From the NCBI GenBank assembly GCA_031548025.1, contig JAVBRM010000058.1, positions 45,707-109,706 on the forward strand: a stretch of DNA of 64,000 bases, in the 5' to 3' direction. How positions within the stretch are numbered: position 1 is the stretch's first letter; every line of letters begins with the position of its first letter. The notes under the pieces were generated by a model, which ran no database searches, was not told the DNA's origin, and saw only the letters and a program-made list of their open reading frames with translations. A program made the position numbers and the translations under genes. The stretch is from UBA5239 sp031548025. Lineage in GTDB: Bacteria; Verrucomicrobiota; Lentisphaeria; Victivallales; Victivallaceae. This document shows, in pieces, positions 45,236 through 52,651 of the stretch.

Positions 45236-47634
45236 TATAAAATCTCCTTGAGTTTGAGGATGGCATCAGCCGCCATGGCGCGCAGAGAATCCGCCTTGGC
45301 GTTGTCGAAAACGTAATCTTCCATAATGCCGTTACCCGGCTTGTGGTCGTCCCGCCACGGGACGAAACCGATGATCCGGTCCAGAACTGCCTGGCCAGCG
45401 TCCGCTTCAGCGATTTTGCCTTTGGCGCGGGCATTGTCGATCATGTTTTTCAGCGTATACAGATACTTGTAGTCGGTAATGCCTTCCCGGATGCCTTCCC
45501 ATTCGATGGTGAATACTGACATGTTGTCTATTGATGGCTTGGGGTCGGGATAAGTTACTGCATAGCTTTTGCCTCGGGTGAAATTGTCGTAGGGGTCTTT
45601 GCCGTAAGCCTGATACGTATAGATCAGATGGCCCGTCACGCCCAGCTTGAACGACATGAAACCGCTGAGCAACCGGTTCGGCATCATGCCGCCCTCCTGG
45701 CCGCCGTAGCATCCCGCGCCGAGATACCAGTAACCGTTTTTGTATTTTTCCGCGATCTCCCGCAATTCACGGTTGGTTACGGCATTGTTGCCGATAAAGG
45801 AATTGGCGGAAATATTCATGTTCGGAGCGAGTTCTACCACATAACGCGGCGCATAAACGGTTGTCATGGTCTGAATTCCGGCTTGCTGGGCGAGCTTATT
45901 TTGCCATGCGGCCGCTTCCATTGCGTTGTTTACGTGCGGTTCATCGATTCCCATGTAGTACCACTGATCGTAGCCCGGCCCGCCGTATTTCTTGACCCAT
46001 GAATCAACCTCTTTCAATACTGCTACAAATTCATCGCGGACTTTGGGATTTTCAAACCACTTCTTGTCCGGGGCTAATCCGCAGCGTTTCAGCGCTTGAC
46101 GTTCAGCCCAGATGTTATAGACGATCAAGGGCCCGTTCATTCCGGCCCGGTGCCGTGCTTCCTGAATATGCTTGATCGAATTCTCGCTTCCACCGATATT
46201 ATGCAGCGACGTGATCCCGTAGTTTTTAATATCCTCCAGATACCGCACTGTCAGCTCCATGGAGTAATTTTTCTGCGGCGCTACATGCAAGCGGCTGTAA
46301 ATACTCCAGACCATTTCGGGCGGTTCCATAAGCTTGAACGGCAGTACTTTGAGCTGCAGCGGCAGGGTTATCTCTTTTTCCCCGCATTTGACCGTGGCGG
46401 TTCCGCTGTAAAGGCCAGGGGCACAATCTTCTTTCAGCCGGGTTTGGAGCCAGAAAATCCGGTTGCCGCCTGCCGGAAGCACACATTTTTCCTGCGGCAG
46501 AATCAGTTCCGGAATGTTGAAATAATTGTAGGGATTGCGCGGAAAATCCCAGAATTTGACATAGGATATTTTAATGGAGTCCGCCGGAATTACCTTGTCG
46601 CCGCAACGCAGTTCGCTTAGTTGCAGAAGTTCCAGTTCACGCTCGTTTCCCGGGTTGTGAATTGCGAAATTCCATACCGCATAGTTGTCAAGTGTGGTGA
46701 ATGTTTCCAGCTTATCGATCAACTCGAACGGCTGCGGAACACTGTCCCGGTAAGTCATGCGGAGATTGCGGTGGTAGGCAACCGGTGTCGTCAGATTGGG
46801 ATTGGCGGGATCGGCAATGGAATTCCGCGGTTCGAAATACATGGTTCTGTCGCCGATTTTTTTGGTTTCTGCCGGAGGTTCGGCTTCGCGAATGGTTATG
46901 GATTTAAAGAAGCATTTGCCCGGAAAATTTATGCTCAGTTCAATCGAGGAGGCGAGCGCTGGAAAATGGACTTTCCAGTTTTGCTCCTGGTCGACGCCGG
47001 TCTTGAATTTAGCATCGCCGAATTTTTTTTCTTTGTTGATGCGTTGGAGATAACGCATGAAAAGCTCCATGGCTTCGCTGCTTTTCACCACCATTTCCGC
47101 TTCGTAATATTTTCCCGGTGTAAGCCCCAGGACCCTGCCGTTGAATCCTCCTGATTTCTTGTCGTCTTCCGGTGTCAGCAACATTCCTCCGCCGGACGGA
47201 AATTCCGCGGTGGCGTTGTTAAGCCTCCACGAAGGCATGGACCATCCGTTCTGGTAAAAATTCACCGCCATGGAGAATTTCTGTTGACCGGGAATGCCGG
47301 TACATCGGATTGTATATTCCCCTGCCGCCAACTTCGGCGTTCCGACTGACGGCCGGGTGAATTTATCCATGCTCCAAACGACTTTGCCGCTACCGGTGTC
47401 AATGAGTTCCAGAGTCTTCAACAACTGACTACCGGACATAAAGCGGAATCGCAGATTTTCATGGGAAAACCGAATCGGAGTTTCCTGCTTCCAGTCCTCC
47501 GTTGGATTTTCCACCGACAACCATGGGCCGCGTTGCAAGCCGGGAAGAAAATCATCGTGCATGACAATTTTTTCGTTCGCCGCCAACACAAAAGCCGTCA
47601 TCAAAGCCAATAAAAACAGAATTTTCCGTAACAC
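45235..47634 (-). CDS. Secreted DUF4091 glycoside hydrolase-like protein
   Basis: The start is GTG at 47634 with an excellent ribosome site (AAGGAGG) upstream. The signal peptide is LRKILFLLALMTAFVLAANE. The 799 residues contain an N-terminal beta-sandwich (to ~270), then a catalytic-type region with EDIKNYGITSLHNIGG, YDQWYYMGIDEPHVNN (an Asp-Glu pair) and GCYGGQEGGMMPNRLL, and at the end the DUF4091 signature IEWEGIREGITDYKYLYTLKNMI. DUF4091 is the C-terminal domain of several newer glycosidase families. It is the third gene of the cassette, after the pseudopilin and before the CBM9-like gene. Confidence 0.82.
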   Translation of the reverse strand: MLRKILFLLALMTAFVLAANEKIVMHDDFLPGLQRGPWLSVENPTEDWKQETPIRFSHENLRFRFMSGSQLLKTLELIDTGSGKVVWSMDKFTRPSVGTPKLAAGEYTIRCTGIPGQQKFSMAVNFYQNGWSMPSWRLNNATAEFPSGGGMLLTPEDDKKSGGFNGRVLGLTPGKYYEAEMVVKSSEAMELFMRYLQRINKEKKFGDAKFKTGVDQEQNWKVHFPALASSIELSINFPGKCFFKSITIREAEPPAETKKIGDRTMYFEPRNSIADPANPNLTTPVAYHRNLRMTYRDSVPQPFELIDKLETFTTLDNYAVWNFAIHNPGNERELELLQLSELRCGDKVIPADSIKISYVKFWDFPRNPYNYFNIPELILPQEKCVLPAGGNRIFWLQTRLKEDCAPGLYSGTATVKCGEKEITLPLQLKVLPFKLMEPPEMVWSIYSRLHVAPQKNYSMELTVRYLEDIKNYGITSLHNIGGSENSIKHIQEARHRAGMNGPLIVYNIWAERQALKRCGLAPDKKWFENPKVRDEFVAVLKEVDSWVKKYGGPGYDQWYYMGIDEPHVNNAMEAAAWQNKLAQQAGIQTMTTVYAPRYVVELAPNMNISANSFIGNNAVTNRELREIAEKYKNGYWYLGAGCYGGQEGGMMPNRLLSGFMSFKLGVTGHLIYTYQAYGKDPYDNFTRGKSYAVTYPDPKPSIDNMSVFTIEWEGIREGITDYKYLYTLKNMIDNARAKGKIAEADAGQAVLDRIIGFVPWRDDHKPGNGIMEDYVFDNAKADSLRAMAADAILKLKEIL

Positions 47635-47649
47635 TTTTGCCTCCTTGGA

Positions 47650-48291
47650 TTACAGAGATTCCGGTAAGGGATACAACGTATTATAATTATAAGGCGGATT
47701 TCTCGAAGCCGCGTTATAATATCCTAATTGATTGTAATTGAACCATTTTCCGTGACCGTCGAGCATTACCCAGTTTGCCCCGTCGATGTGATTCGTCCAT
47801 TGTGGGTCGGAAATGCCGCGTTCGGTCGTTCTGTCGCCGACAAGTGCGCGCCGGCTAGCGTCGGAATTCGTCAATTTGGTCGGCGGCAAATAGTAATACG
47901 AAGGGGAGGCACCGCCCATGTAACAATATTCACTGGCAGCTCTCCCGCCAATCCCCGTGTCATATGGGGCGGACCAGAAGCGCTGGGATGGGCAATCCGC
48001 CATCTTCCAGGCGGACAAATACTTCGGGACAAAATCGACGCCGGAATTCGTTAAACCCAGTCCCCAATTAGCCATTATCCTTTGCGAATGTCTCTCCTGC
48101 GGCAGATTATCGTTGTTATCCTCGGCATAGGCAGTAAAAGACAAACCGCACTGCTTGAGCTTGGACAGACAGTCGATCTTTCTGGCTTTTTCCCGGGCTT
48201 TGCTGAGAACGGGAAGCAATAATGCTGCCAAAATGGCAATAATCGCTATTACGACCAGCAACTCGATAAGTGTGAAATTTTTAACACGCAT
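47650..48291 (-). CDS. Pseudopilin (cassette 3)
   Basis: The protein starts MRVKNFTLIELLVVIAIIAIL at the ATG at 48291; AAAAGGAG is six bases upstream, so the TTG six bases earlier (48297) is not used. Asn precedes the cleavage-site Phe. The C-terminal motif HIDGANWVMLDGHGKWF fits H-X9-DG. Other features are the conserved Cys (IDCLSKLKQCG) after the helix and aromatic strands. It is the second gene, 12 bp after the GntR gene and 15 bp before the DUF4091 gene. Confidence 0.9.
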   Translation of the reverse strand: MRVKNFTLIELLVVIAIIAILAALLLPVLSKAREKARKIDCLSKLKQCGLSFTAYAEDNNDNLPQERHSQRIMANWGLGLTNSGVDFVPKYLSAWKMADCPSQRFWSAPYDTGIGGRAASEYCYMGGASPSYYYLPPTKLTNSDASRRALVGDRTTERGISDPQWTNHIDGANWVMLDGHGKWFNYNQLGYYNAASRNPPYNYNTLYPLPESL

Positions 48292-48303
48292 TTGCAACTC
48301 CTT

Positions 48304-49404
48304 TTATTTCGCAAAACGCAATTCCGCACGCTTTAATGCAGTGCTTGCGCGTTCGATCAACTTTCCCGGTATTATAATTCTGGGACCCGTTCCGCCAAAC
48401 CATTGCGTCGATTCCAGCAGCATTCCTACCGCGGCGACTCCGCTGTCAAAATAACGGTAATCGACCGTGGAGAGCGGCGGAGACAAGAACTCTCCCCCAG
48501 GGTATCCGCAGGTTCCCATCACCGCCAGATCGTCCGGAACCCGGTAGCCCCGCGATTTCAGCGCCTCATAAACATGAATAGCGAAAAAATCGGAAAAACA
48601 GAGCAGCGCCGTGGGAAGACTGGGTAAATTCAATATCCGGTTGGTGGCCGCAATGATTTCCTGCTTGTTATTGAGGGTTCTGAAAAGAAGATTTCTGTCG
48701 TGGTCGGCGCTATTGGCTTTGAGTAAATTGAAATATTCATCCTCCGACATGCCGCGTATGTCTTCATTCTTGATACTGGTCAGGCAGGCAATTCTCCGGT
48801 GTCCCCGTTCCAGCAGATGCGCCAGAGCCATGCGCCAGCACTCCCTGGGGTTACACCCGACCACCCCGATGTTTTCCGGCATATTCTCCAGTGTCAAGGC
48901 ATGAACCGCAACGGTGGGAATCTTTACCTCTTTCCACAGCGGATTGGATACCAGCGCGCTGACATTCAAACCCAATAATATTCCATTGAAAATATCCGGT
49001 GAAAAAATTTGATTGAACTCGGCGGAAGGCATTCCTTCGATCTGCTCATAATCAATGGTTACAATCTCGTAGCCATGACGTTTCGCTTCATGTTCCATAC
49101 CCGGCTGAACATAACGGAACGGGTTGTCGATGTTGCTGGGATGTGAATGGGTAATACAGAGAAGACGCCGTTTGTTTCCGGGCTCGGTGGGAGCTTTGAC
49201 GAAAGTACCGCGCTTGCGAATGCGTTCGATCAGTCCTTCTTTTTCCAGACGGTCAAGCGCGTGCCGGAGGGTTCCCTGAGCGACGTCGAAGCGCGTCGCC
49301 AGTTCCTTCTCGGTCGGCAGCCGTCCCGACGGATATTCATTGAACTCGATCGAGTTCTTCAACTCCGCGTAAACGATTTCTTTTTTTCCCGGTTTGGTTG
49401 CCAT
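48304..49404 (-). CDS. GntR-family regulator with LacI-like sensor (cassette 3)
   Basis: The winged helix (residues ~7-70: IVYAELKNSIEFNEYPSGRLPTEKELATRFDVAQGTLRHALDRLEKEGLI, RGTFVKAP) is followed by a LacI-type sensor (ICITHSHPSNIDNPFRYVQPGMEHEA, NGILLGLNVSAL, RIACLTSIKNEDIRGMS, VMGTCGYPGGEFLSPPLSTVDY). It is the first gene of the pseudopilin/DUF4091/CBM9 cassette. Its promoter and a possible operator lie at 49446-49481. Confidence 0.9.
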   Translation of the reverse strand: MATKPGKKEIVYAELKNSIEFNEYPSGRLPTEKELATRFDVAQGTLRHALDRLEKEGLIERIRKRGTFVKAPTEPGNKRRLLCITHSHPSNIDNPFRYVQPGMEHEAKRHGYEIVTIDYEQIEGMPSAEFNQIFSPDIFNGILLGLNVSALVSNPLWKEVKIPTVAVHALTLENMPENIGVVGCNPRECWRMALAHLLERGHRRIACLTSIKNEDIRGMSEDEYFNLLKANSADHDRNLLFRTLNNKQEIIAATNRILNLPSLPTALLCFSDFFAIHVYEALKSRGYRVPDDLAVMGTCGYPGGEFLSPPLSTVDYRYFDSGVAAVGMLLESTQWFGGTGPRIIIPGKLIERASTALKRAELRFAK

Positions 49405-49445
49405 AAGCTCAAAAATCGACTATTGTTTCAATTGTTATAGTTTTC

Positions 49446-49481
49446 TTGTAATTATTATACAACAATGTTTCGATTTGTCAA
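49446..49481 (-). promoter_or_regulatory. Promoter of the cassette-3 GntR gene with inverted repeat
   Basis: TTGACA (49481-49476) and TATAAT (49459-49454) are 16 bp apart. TTGTA (49446-49450) / TACAA (49458-49462) is an inverted repeat over the -10 box, and ATTGTT (49422-49427, 49431-49436) and AACAAT (49461-49466) are further candidate half-sites. Confidence 0.7.
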
Positions 49482-49562
49482 TAAGGGGCACGGGAAATTT
49501 CGGCAAATAAAAAACATCGATTGTTGATTTTTATTATCATGGTGTGTATATTATACATATAT

Positions 49563-49753
49563 TAACGTCGTGTGCAAGCTTGTCTTGAGGATAGATTGAG
49601 CTGGTAGGGCGCTTGTCCCTAGAGCGCCGTTCTCATGGTACCGAATATCCTGTTGCCTTCGGGTAACCCGGTAAAGCATGCGGAGTGAACGGAGGTCTAG
49701 GGACAGACAGCCCTACCTCAAGAAAGCAACCGAAAAACTTGCACATGGCGTTA
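49563..49753. mobile_element. Small element with terminal inverted repeats (copy 2, longer)
   Basis: The ends, TAACGTCGTGTGCAAGCTT and (reverse) TAACGCCATGTGCAAGTTT, match those of the 36874-36982 copy. The blocks TGAGCTGGTAGGGCGC and CCCTACCTC are shared too. This copy has ~85 bp more in the middle, with its own hairpin (TGTCCCTAGA / TCTAGGGACA). No transposase is present. Confidence 0.75.
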
Positions 49754-49771
49754 TATTAAGGAGTATGAATT

Positions 49772-50170
49772 ATGGAAAGAAAGTATATTGCGGTAATAAA
49801 TGAAAAAGATGATTATGAAGTTATATTTCCAGATTTTCTTGAATGTTTTGAAACAGGAAGCAATTTGTCTGAGACATTAGAACGGGCGCAGAAAGCGTTG
49901 GAATTGTATATAGCCGGAATGGTTAAAAACGGCGAAGAAATACCGGAAGAGAGTAAATTGCCATTGGTTATGGCAACGCTGAATGAATGTGATGGTATAC
50001 TGCATCTGGAATGGGTCAGAGTGAACTTACCGCCATCCAAAGCAGTGCGTATAAATATTACCATTCCAGAAGATTTATTGCGCCGCGTGGATAAAAGACT
50101 GGCTGGGCGCAAAAACCGCAGAAGTTCATTTATCGCTCGTGCTTTGGAGCATGAACTTGAAGTGCAGTAA
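49772..50170 (+). CDS. HicB-family antitoxin, without HicA partner
   Basis: The 132-residue protein has the HicB fold (YIAVINEKDDYEVIFPDFLECFETGSNLSETLERAQKALELYI) and a C-terminal ribbon-helix-helix DNA-binding domain (RINITIPEDLLRRVDKRLAGRKNRRSSFIARALE). HicB normally neutralises the HicA RNase toxin encoded next to it, but no HicA is seen on either side, so this is an orphan or a repressor of other genes. The start is set by AAGGAG upstream. It lies just after the inverted-repeat element copy 2. Confidence 0.85.
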   Translation: MERKYIAVINEKDDYEVIFPDFLECFETGSNLSETLERAQKALELYIAGMVKNGEEIPEESKLPLVMATLNECDGILHLEWVRVNLPPSKAVRINITIPEDLLRRVDKRLAGRKNRRSSFIARALEHELEVQ

Positions 50171-50211
50171 ATAAAAGGCCGTGAACGATTTTTTCGAACA
50201 CGGCCTTGAGA

Positions 50212-51468
50212 TTAGCTGTACAGGATGTCCGGGGGACAGGGGTCGTAGCGGGGGTGCTTGATCTTGGGGAGCCTCATGCCGCCGGTACGGTAGATCGACG
50301 GGGTGTCCGCGCATTCCATTTTCAAAACCGGCGCCAGCATGTTGTCGAGCTGTTCCGGCAATTCGATGGTGACAATGTCTTCGTGTTGGGTGAATTTGAG
50401 TTCGCCCACTCCGGCGGCGGTTACCCGCTGAATTTTGGTTTCCAGGCCGGTGAAGACCCATTGGCGGCCGGGCATGTACAGCAGGGTGAAAAAGAGGTTT
50501 TTACCCGAAGAGGTAAACACTCCGGCGCCGTCCCAGTCGGTGTTGTCGTCGCTTTGGCGCAGCATCGGGCTGAGGGTCATCAAATTGTTGTTGCTGATGG
50601 CTTCCAAGCCGCCGTCGGCGATCCACTTGCCGACTATGCGGATGATGTCGGCGCTGACTTCCGGGACCGAACCGTCGCCCATCGGGCCGATGTTCAGCAG
50701 CAGATTGCCGTTACCGTTGGCACAGGTCAGGAGCATTTTGATGACGGCAAGCGGTGATTTCCAGCTATCGTCGCTGCGGTGGAAACCCCAGTGATCGTTC
50801 AGGGTCATGCAGGCTTCCCACGGGCGCCACGGTTTGGGAGCGGAAATATGCCCTTCGGGGGTGCCGAAGTCGCCGGGCAAGCCGTTACGGCCGTTGAAAA
50901 TCAGGTGCGGTTGAATCTTTCTGAGCGTGGCGTTCATTTTTTCCGCCTGCCAGCCTTCGTGGTTGAAGGGCCACCAGCCGTCGTACCACACGATGTCGAT
51001 GGGGTTGAACCTGGTCACCAGCTCTTCGAGCCGGGCAAAGGTATTGCGGATGAATATTTCGTAGGCTGCCGGATTTTCCAGCGCTTCGGTGGCGTCGGGC
51101 TGGTCGTACCAGTTGTTCAAGCTGTGATACAGGCCGATTTTCAAGCCGTGCTTCCGGGCGGCGGCGACGGTTTCCGCTACCAGGTCGCGTCCGCATACCG
51201 CCATTGAGTTATGTTTGCTCAGGGCGGTATCGTAAAGCCGGAAACCTTCATGGTGCATGGTGGTCAGGACGATGTATTTCATTCCTCCGGTCACCGCCAG
51301 GCGGCAGAGTGCATCGGCGTCAAACTTCGCAGGATTGAATTCAGATGCAATCTTATCCATTTCGGGGAGGGAGATTTTTTCCCGGTTCATGACCCATTCG
51401 CCGCGTGCCATTTGGCTGTATAGTCCGTAATGGACGAACATGCCGTATCTTAAACTGCTGAAATCCAT
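50212..51468 (-). CDS. GH29 alpha-L-fucosidase
   Basis: The 418-residue protein begins YGMFVHYGLYSQMARGEWVM and has KYIVLTTMHHEGFRLYDTALSKHN, typical of the GH29 start. The nucleophile is Asp163 (IVWYDGWWP). LLLNIGPMGDGSVP at ~262-275 is the end of the barrel. A C-terminal beta-sandwich follows. No signal peptide is present, so it would act in the cytoplasm on imported fucosides. AGGAGGA-type ribosome site (TATGGAGGAATACA) precedes the ATG. It stands alone, with no regulator or pseudopilin. Confidence 0.9.
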   Translation of the reverse strand: MDFSSLRYGMFVHYGLYSQMARGEWVMNREKISLPEMDKIASEFNPAKFDADALCRLAVTGGMKYIVLTTMHHEGFRLYDTALSKHNSMAVCGRDLVAETVAAARKHGLKIGLYHSLNNWYDQPDATEALENPAAYEIFIRNTFARLEELVTRFNPIDIVWYDGWWPFNHEGWQAEKMNATLRKIQPHLIFNGRNGLPGDFGTPEGHISAPKPWRPWEACMTLNDHWGFHRSDDSWKSPLAVIKMLLTCANGNGNLLLNIGPMGDGSVPEVSADIIRIVGKWIADGGLEAISNNNLMTLSPMLRQSDDNTDWDGAGVFTSSGKNLFFTLLYMPGRQWVFTGLETKIQRVTAAGVGELKFTQHEDIVTIELPEQLDNMLAPVLKMECADTPSIYRTGGMRLPKIKHPRYDPCPPDILYS

Positions 51469-51580
51469 TGTATTCCTCCATAAGTATACAGCGATTTAAT
51501 AGAGCACCGGTCAAAAGGATTTCAAGCTGTCATCCAGCTTTTTTGCCCGGCTCCATGGAGGGAGCCAAGGACAAAAAGAA

Positions 51581-51607
51581 ATCGGACATGTCGGACGTGT
51601 CGGACGT
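51581..51607. repeat. GTCGGACNN array (copy 3, three units)
   Basis: ATCGGACAT, GTCGGACGT and GTCGGACGT are contiguous. It lies between the divergent GH29 and membrane-protein genes, next to a short stretch (GGAGCCAAGGACAAAAAG) resembling the CGCCAAAA repeat. Confidence 0.7.
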
Positions 51608-51653
51608 GGCAGAGTAATTTTTATGATTTTTGTAGTATCTTAAGCTTTCGCTA

Positions 51654-51682
51654 TTGACATTTGATGAAGTGTAATGTATAAT
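51654..51682 (+). promoter_or_regulatory. Promoter of the four-helix membrane protein gene
   Basis: TTGACA (51654-51659) and TATAAT (51677-51682) are perfect consensus boxes 17 bp apart, 49 bp before the ATG. Confidence 0.8.
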
Positions 51683-51731
51683 TGTGATAGTGAATGACAG
51701 TATATGATAATAATGAAATCAAGGAGGGGTT

Positions 51732-52136
51732 ATGATCGGGTTAATTGCATGTGGTGCATATTCAATGTCGCCATTCGAACTTGAATTTGAACATCAGATC
51801 TATTATGTTTATGCCTGGCTGATTGTGCTTTTCATGATACTTGCGCCGTTCGTTCCTTTTCTTTTTGGGTGGCGCTTGGGGGAAAAGGTGCCGGTAACCC
51901 GTGCAAGAGTCTTTGGATTCGGATTTCTGATTTGCCTGTCGGTTCTCATTATCACTCCGACATTTAGCGGGTGCCTATTGATGCTATTTTGGTTGCCGGT
52001 GATAATGGTTGCTTTCATGGCGGGAGGCTTTCCGGCAATATTATTAATAGCCTGGCCGCTGTACGGCTTCGGTATTACCTGGTGGCTGTTGCGTTATGAC
52101 CGGGTTTGGGTCCGGCGGAAAACTGAATCGGAGTAA
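51732..52136 (+). CDS. Small integral membrane protein of unknown function
   Basis: This 134-residue protein has an excellent ribosome site (AAGGAGGGG) and about four hydrophobic helices: YVYAWLIVLFMILAPFVPFLF, FGFGFLICLSVLIITPTF, GCLLMLFWLPVIMVAFM, and FPAILLIAWPLYGFGITWWLL. The C-terminus is basic (YDRVWVRRK), so it probably faces the cytoplasm. No family is recognised. A consensus promoter precedes it, and the yggL-like gene follows after ~70 bp. Confidence 0.6.
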   Translation: MIGLIACGAYSMSPFELEFEHQIYYVYAWLIVLFMILAPFVPFLFGWRLGEKVPVTRARVFGFGFLICLSVLIITPTFSGCLLMLFWLPVIMVAFMAGGFPAILLIAWPLYGFGITWWLLRYDRVWVRRKTESE

Positions 52137-52209
52137 TCTTTTGACGGGCGCTTGTTTATACGGACAATGTGTGTTATTGTAATAATAGTAATAGTAAAGG
52201 AATATAACG

Positions 52210-52557
52210 ATGAAAAAAAGATTACGCAAGAAAAAAGGCCTGAAAGAGTTTCAGGAAGCCGGTTTTGAGTTTTTCGCCAATTTCAAATGCGAAAGTGAAG
52301 ATCAGTTTGTGAATGAGTTTTCCGCCATTGTGGAAAAGCATGACGTGTTTTTCCAGGGCCATTGCTGCGATTGCGAGCAGGAAGGCGGCGAGGAGCACAT
52401 CGAAGGTTTTGTCAACATGGGCCGGATCGAGGCTTCGCTGAACGAGCGCCGTGATGCGTTTGTCAAGGAGTTGACGGACAAGTTGGCCTTGAGCAACGTC
52501 AAAACCGGCGAGTGGGAAGATTCCAACTACGAAGGCAAGTCAATCGTAGTCAAGTAA
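52210..52557 (+). CDS. yggL: YggL-family (DUF469) 50S ribosome-binding protein
   Basis: The 115-residue protein fits the YggL family: the basic start MKKRLRKKKGLKEFQEAGFEFFANF, the aromatic/acidic middle, and a conserved C-terminal NMGRIEASLNERRDAFVKELTD. The family is cytosolic; YggL of E. coli is known to bind the 50S subunit. Weak ribosome site (AAAGGAA). A cysteine trio (CCDC) in the middle is not typical. A good terminator follows (52612-52650). Confidence 0.8.
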   Translation: MKKRLRKKKGLKEFQEAGFEFFANFKCESEDQFVNEFSAIVEKHDVFFQGHCCDCEQEGGEEHIEGFVNMGRIEASLNERRDAFVKELTDKLALSNVKTGEWEDSNYEGKSIVVK

Positions 52558-52611
52558 ATATGTTGCGATTATAATTCCAATTAAAAATCAAATTGAGCTT
52601 TTAATAGGAAT

Positions 52612-52650
52612 AAGCCGTTAAGGGTGTCAAAATTCCTTGACGGCTTTTTT
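52612..52650 (+). terminator. Intrinsic terminator after yggL
   Basis: AAGCCGTTAAGG (52612-52623) pairs with CCTTGACGGCTT (52635-52646), with one G-T pair, and is followed by six T (52645-52650). Confidence 0.85.
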
Positions 52651-52651
52651 G

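Larger units (their letters stand above)
49405..49771. other. Gene-free intergenic region between GntR and hicB
   Basis: These 367 bp contain the GntR promoter (49446-49481), AT-rich DNA (49500-49560), and the longer copy of the inverted-repeat element (49563-49753). The ribosome site of hicB (AAGGAG) follows the element. No other coding sequence is supported. Confidence 0.8.
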
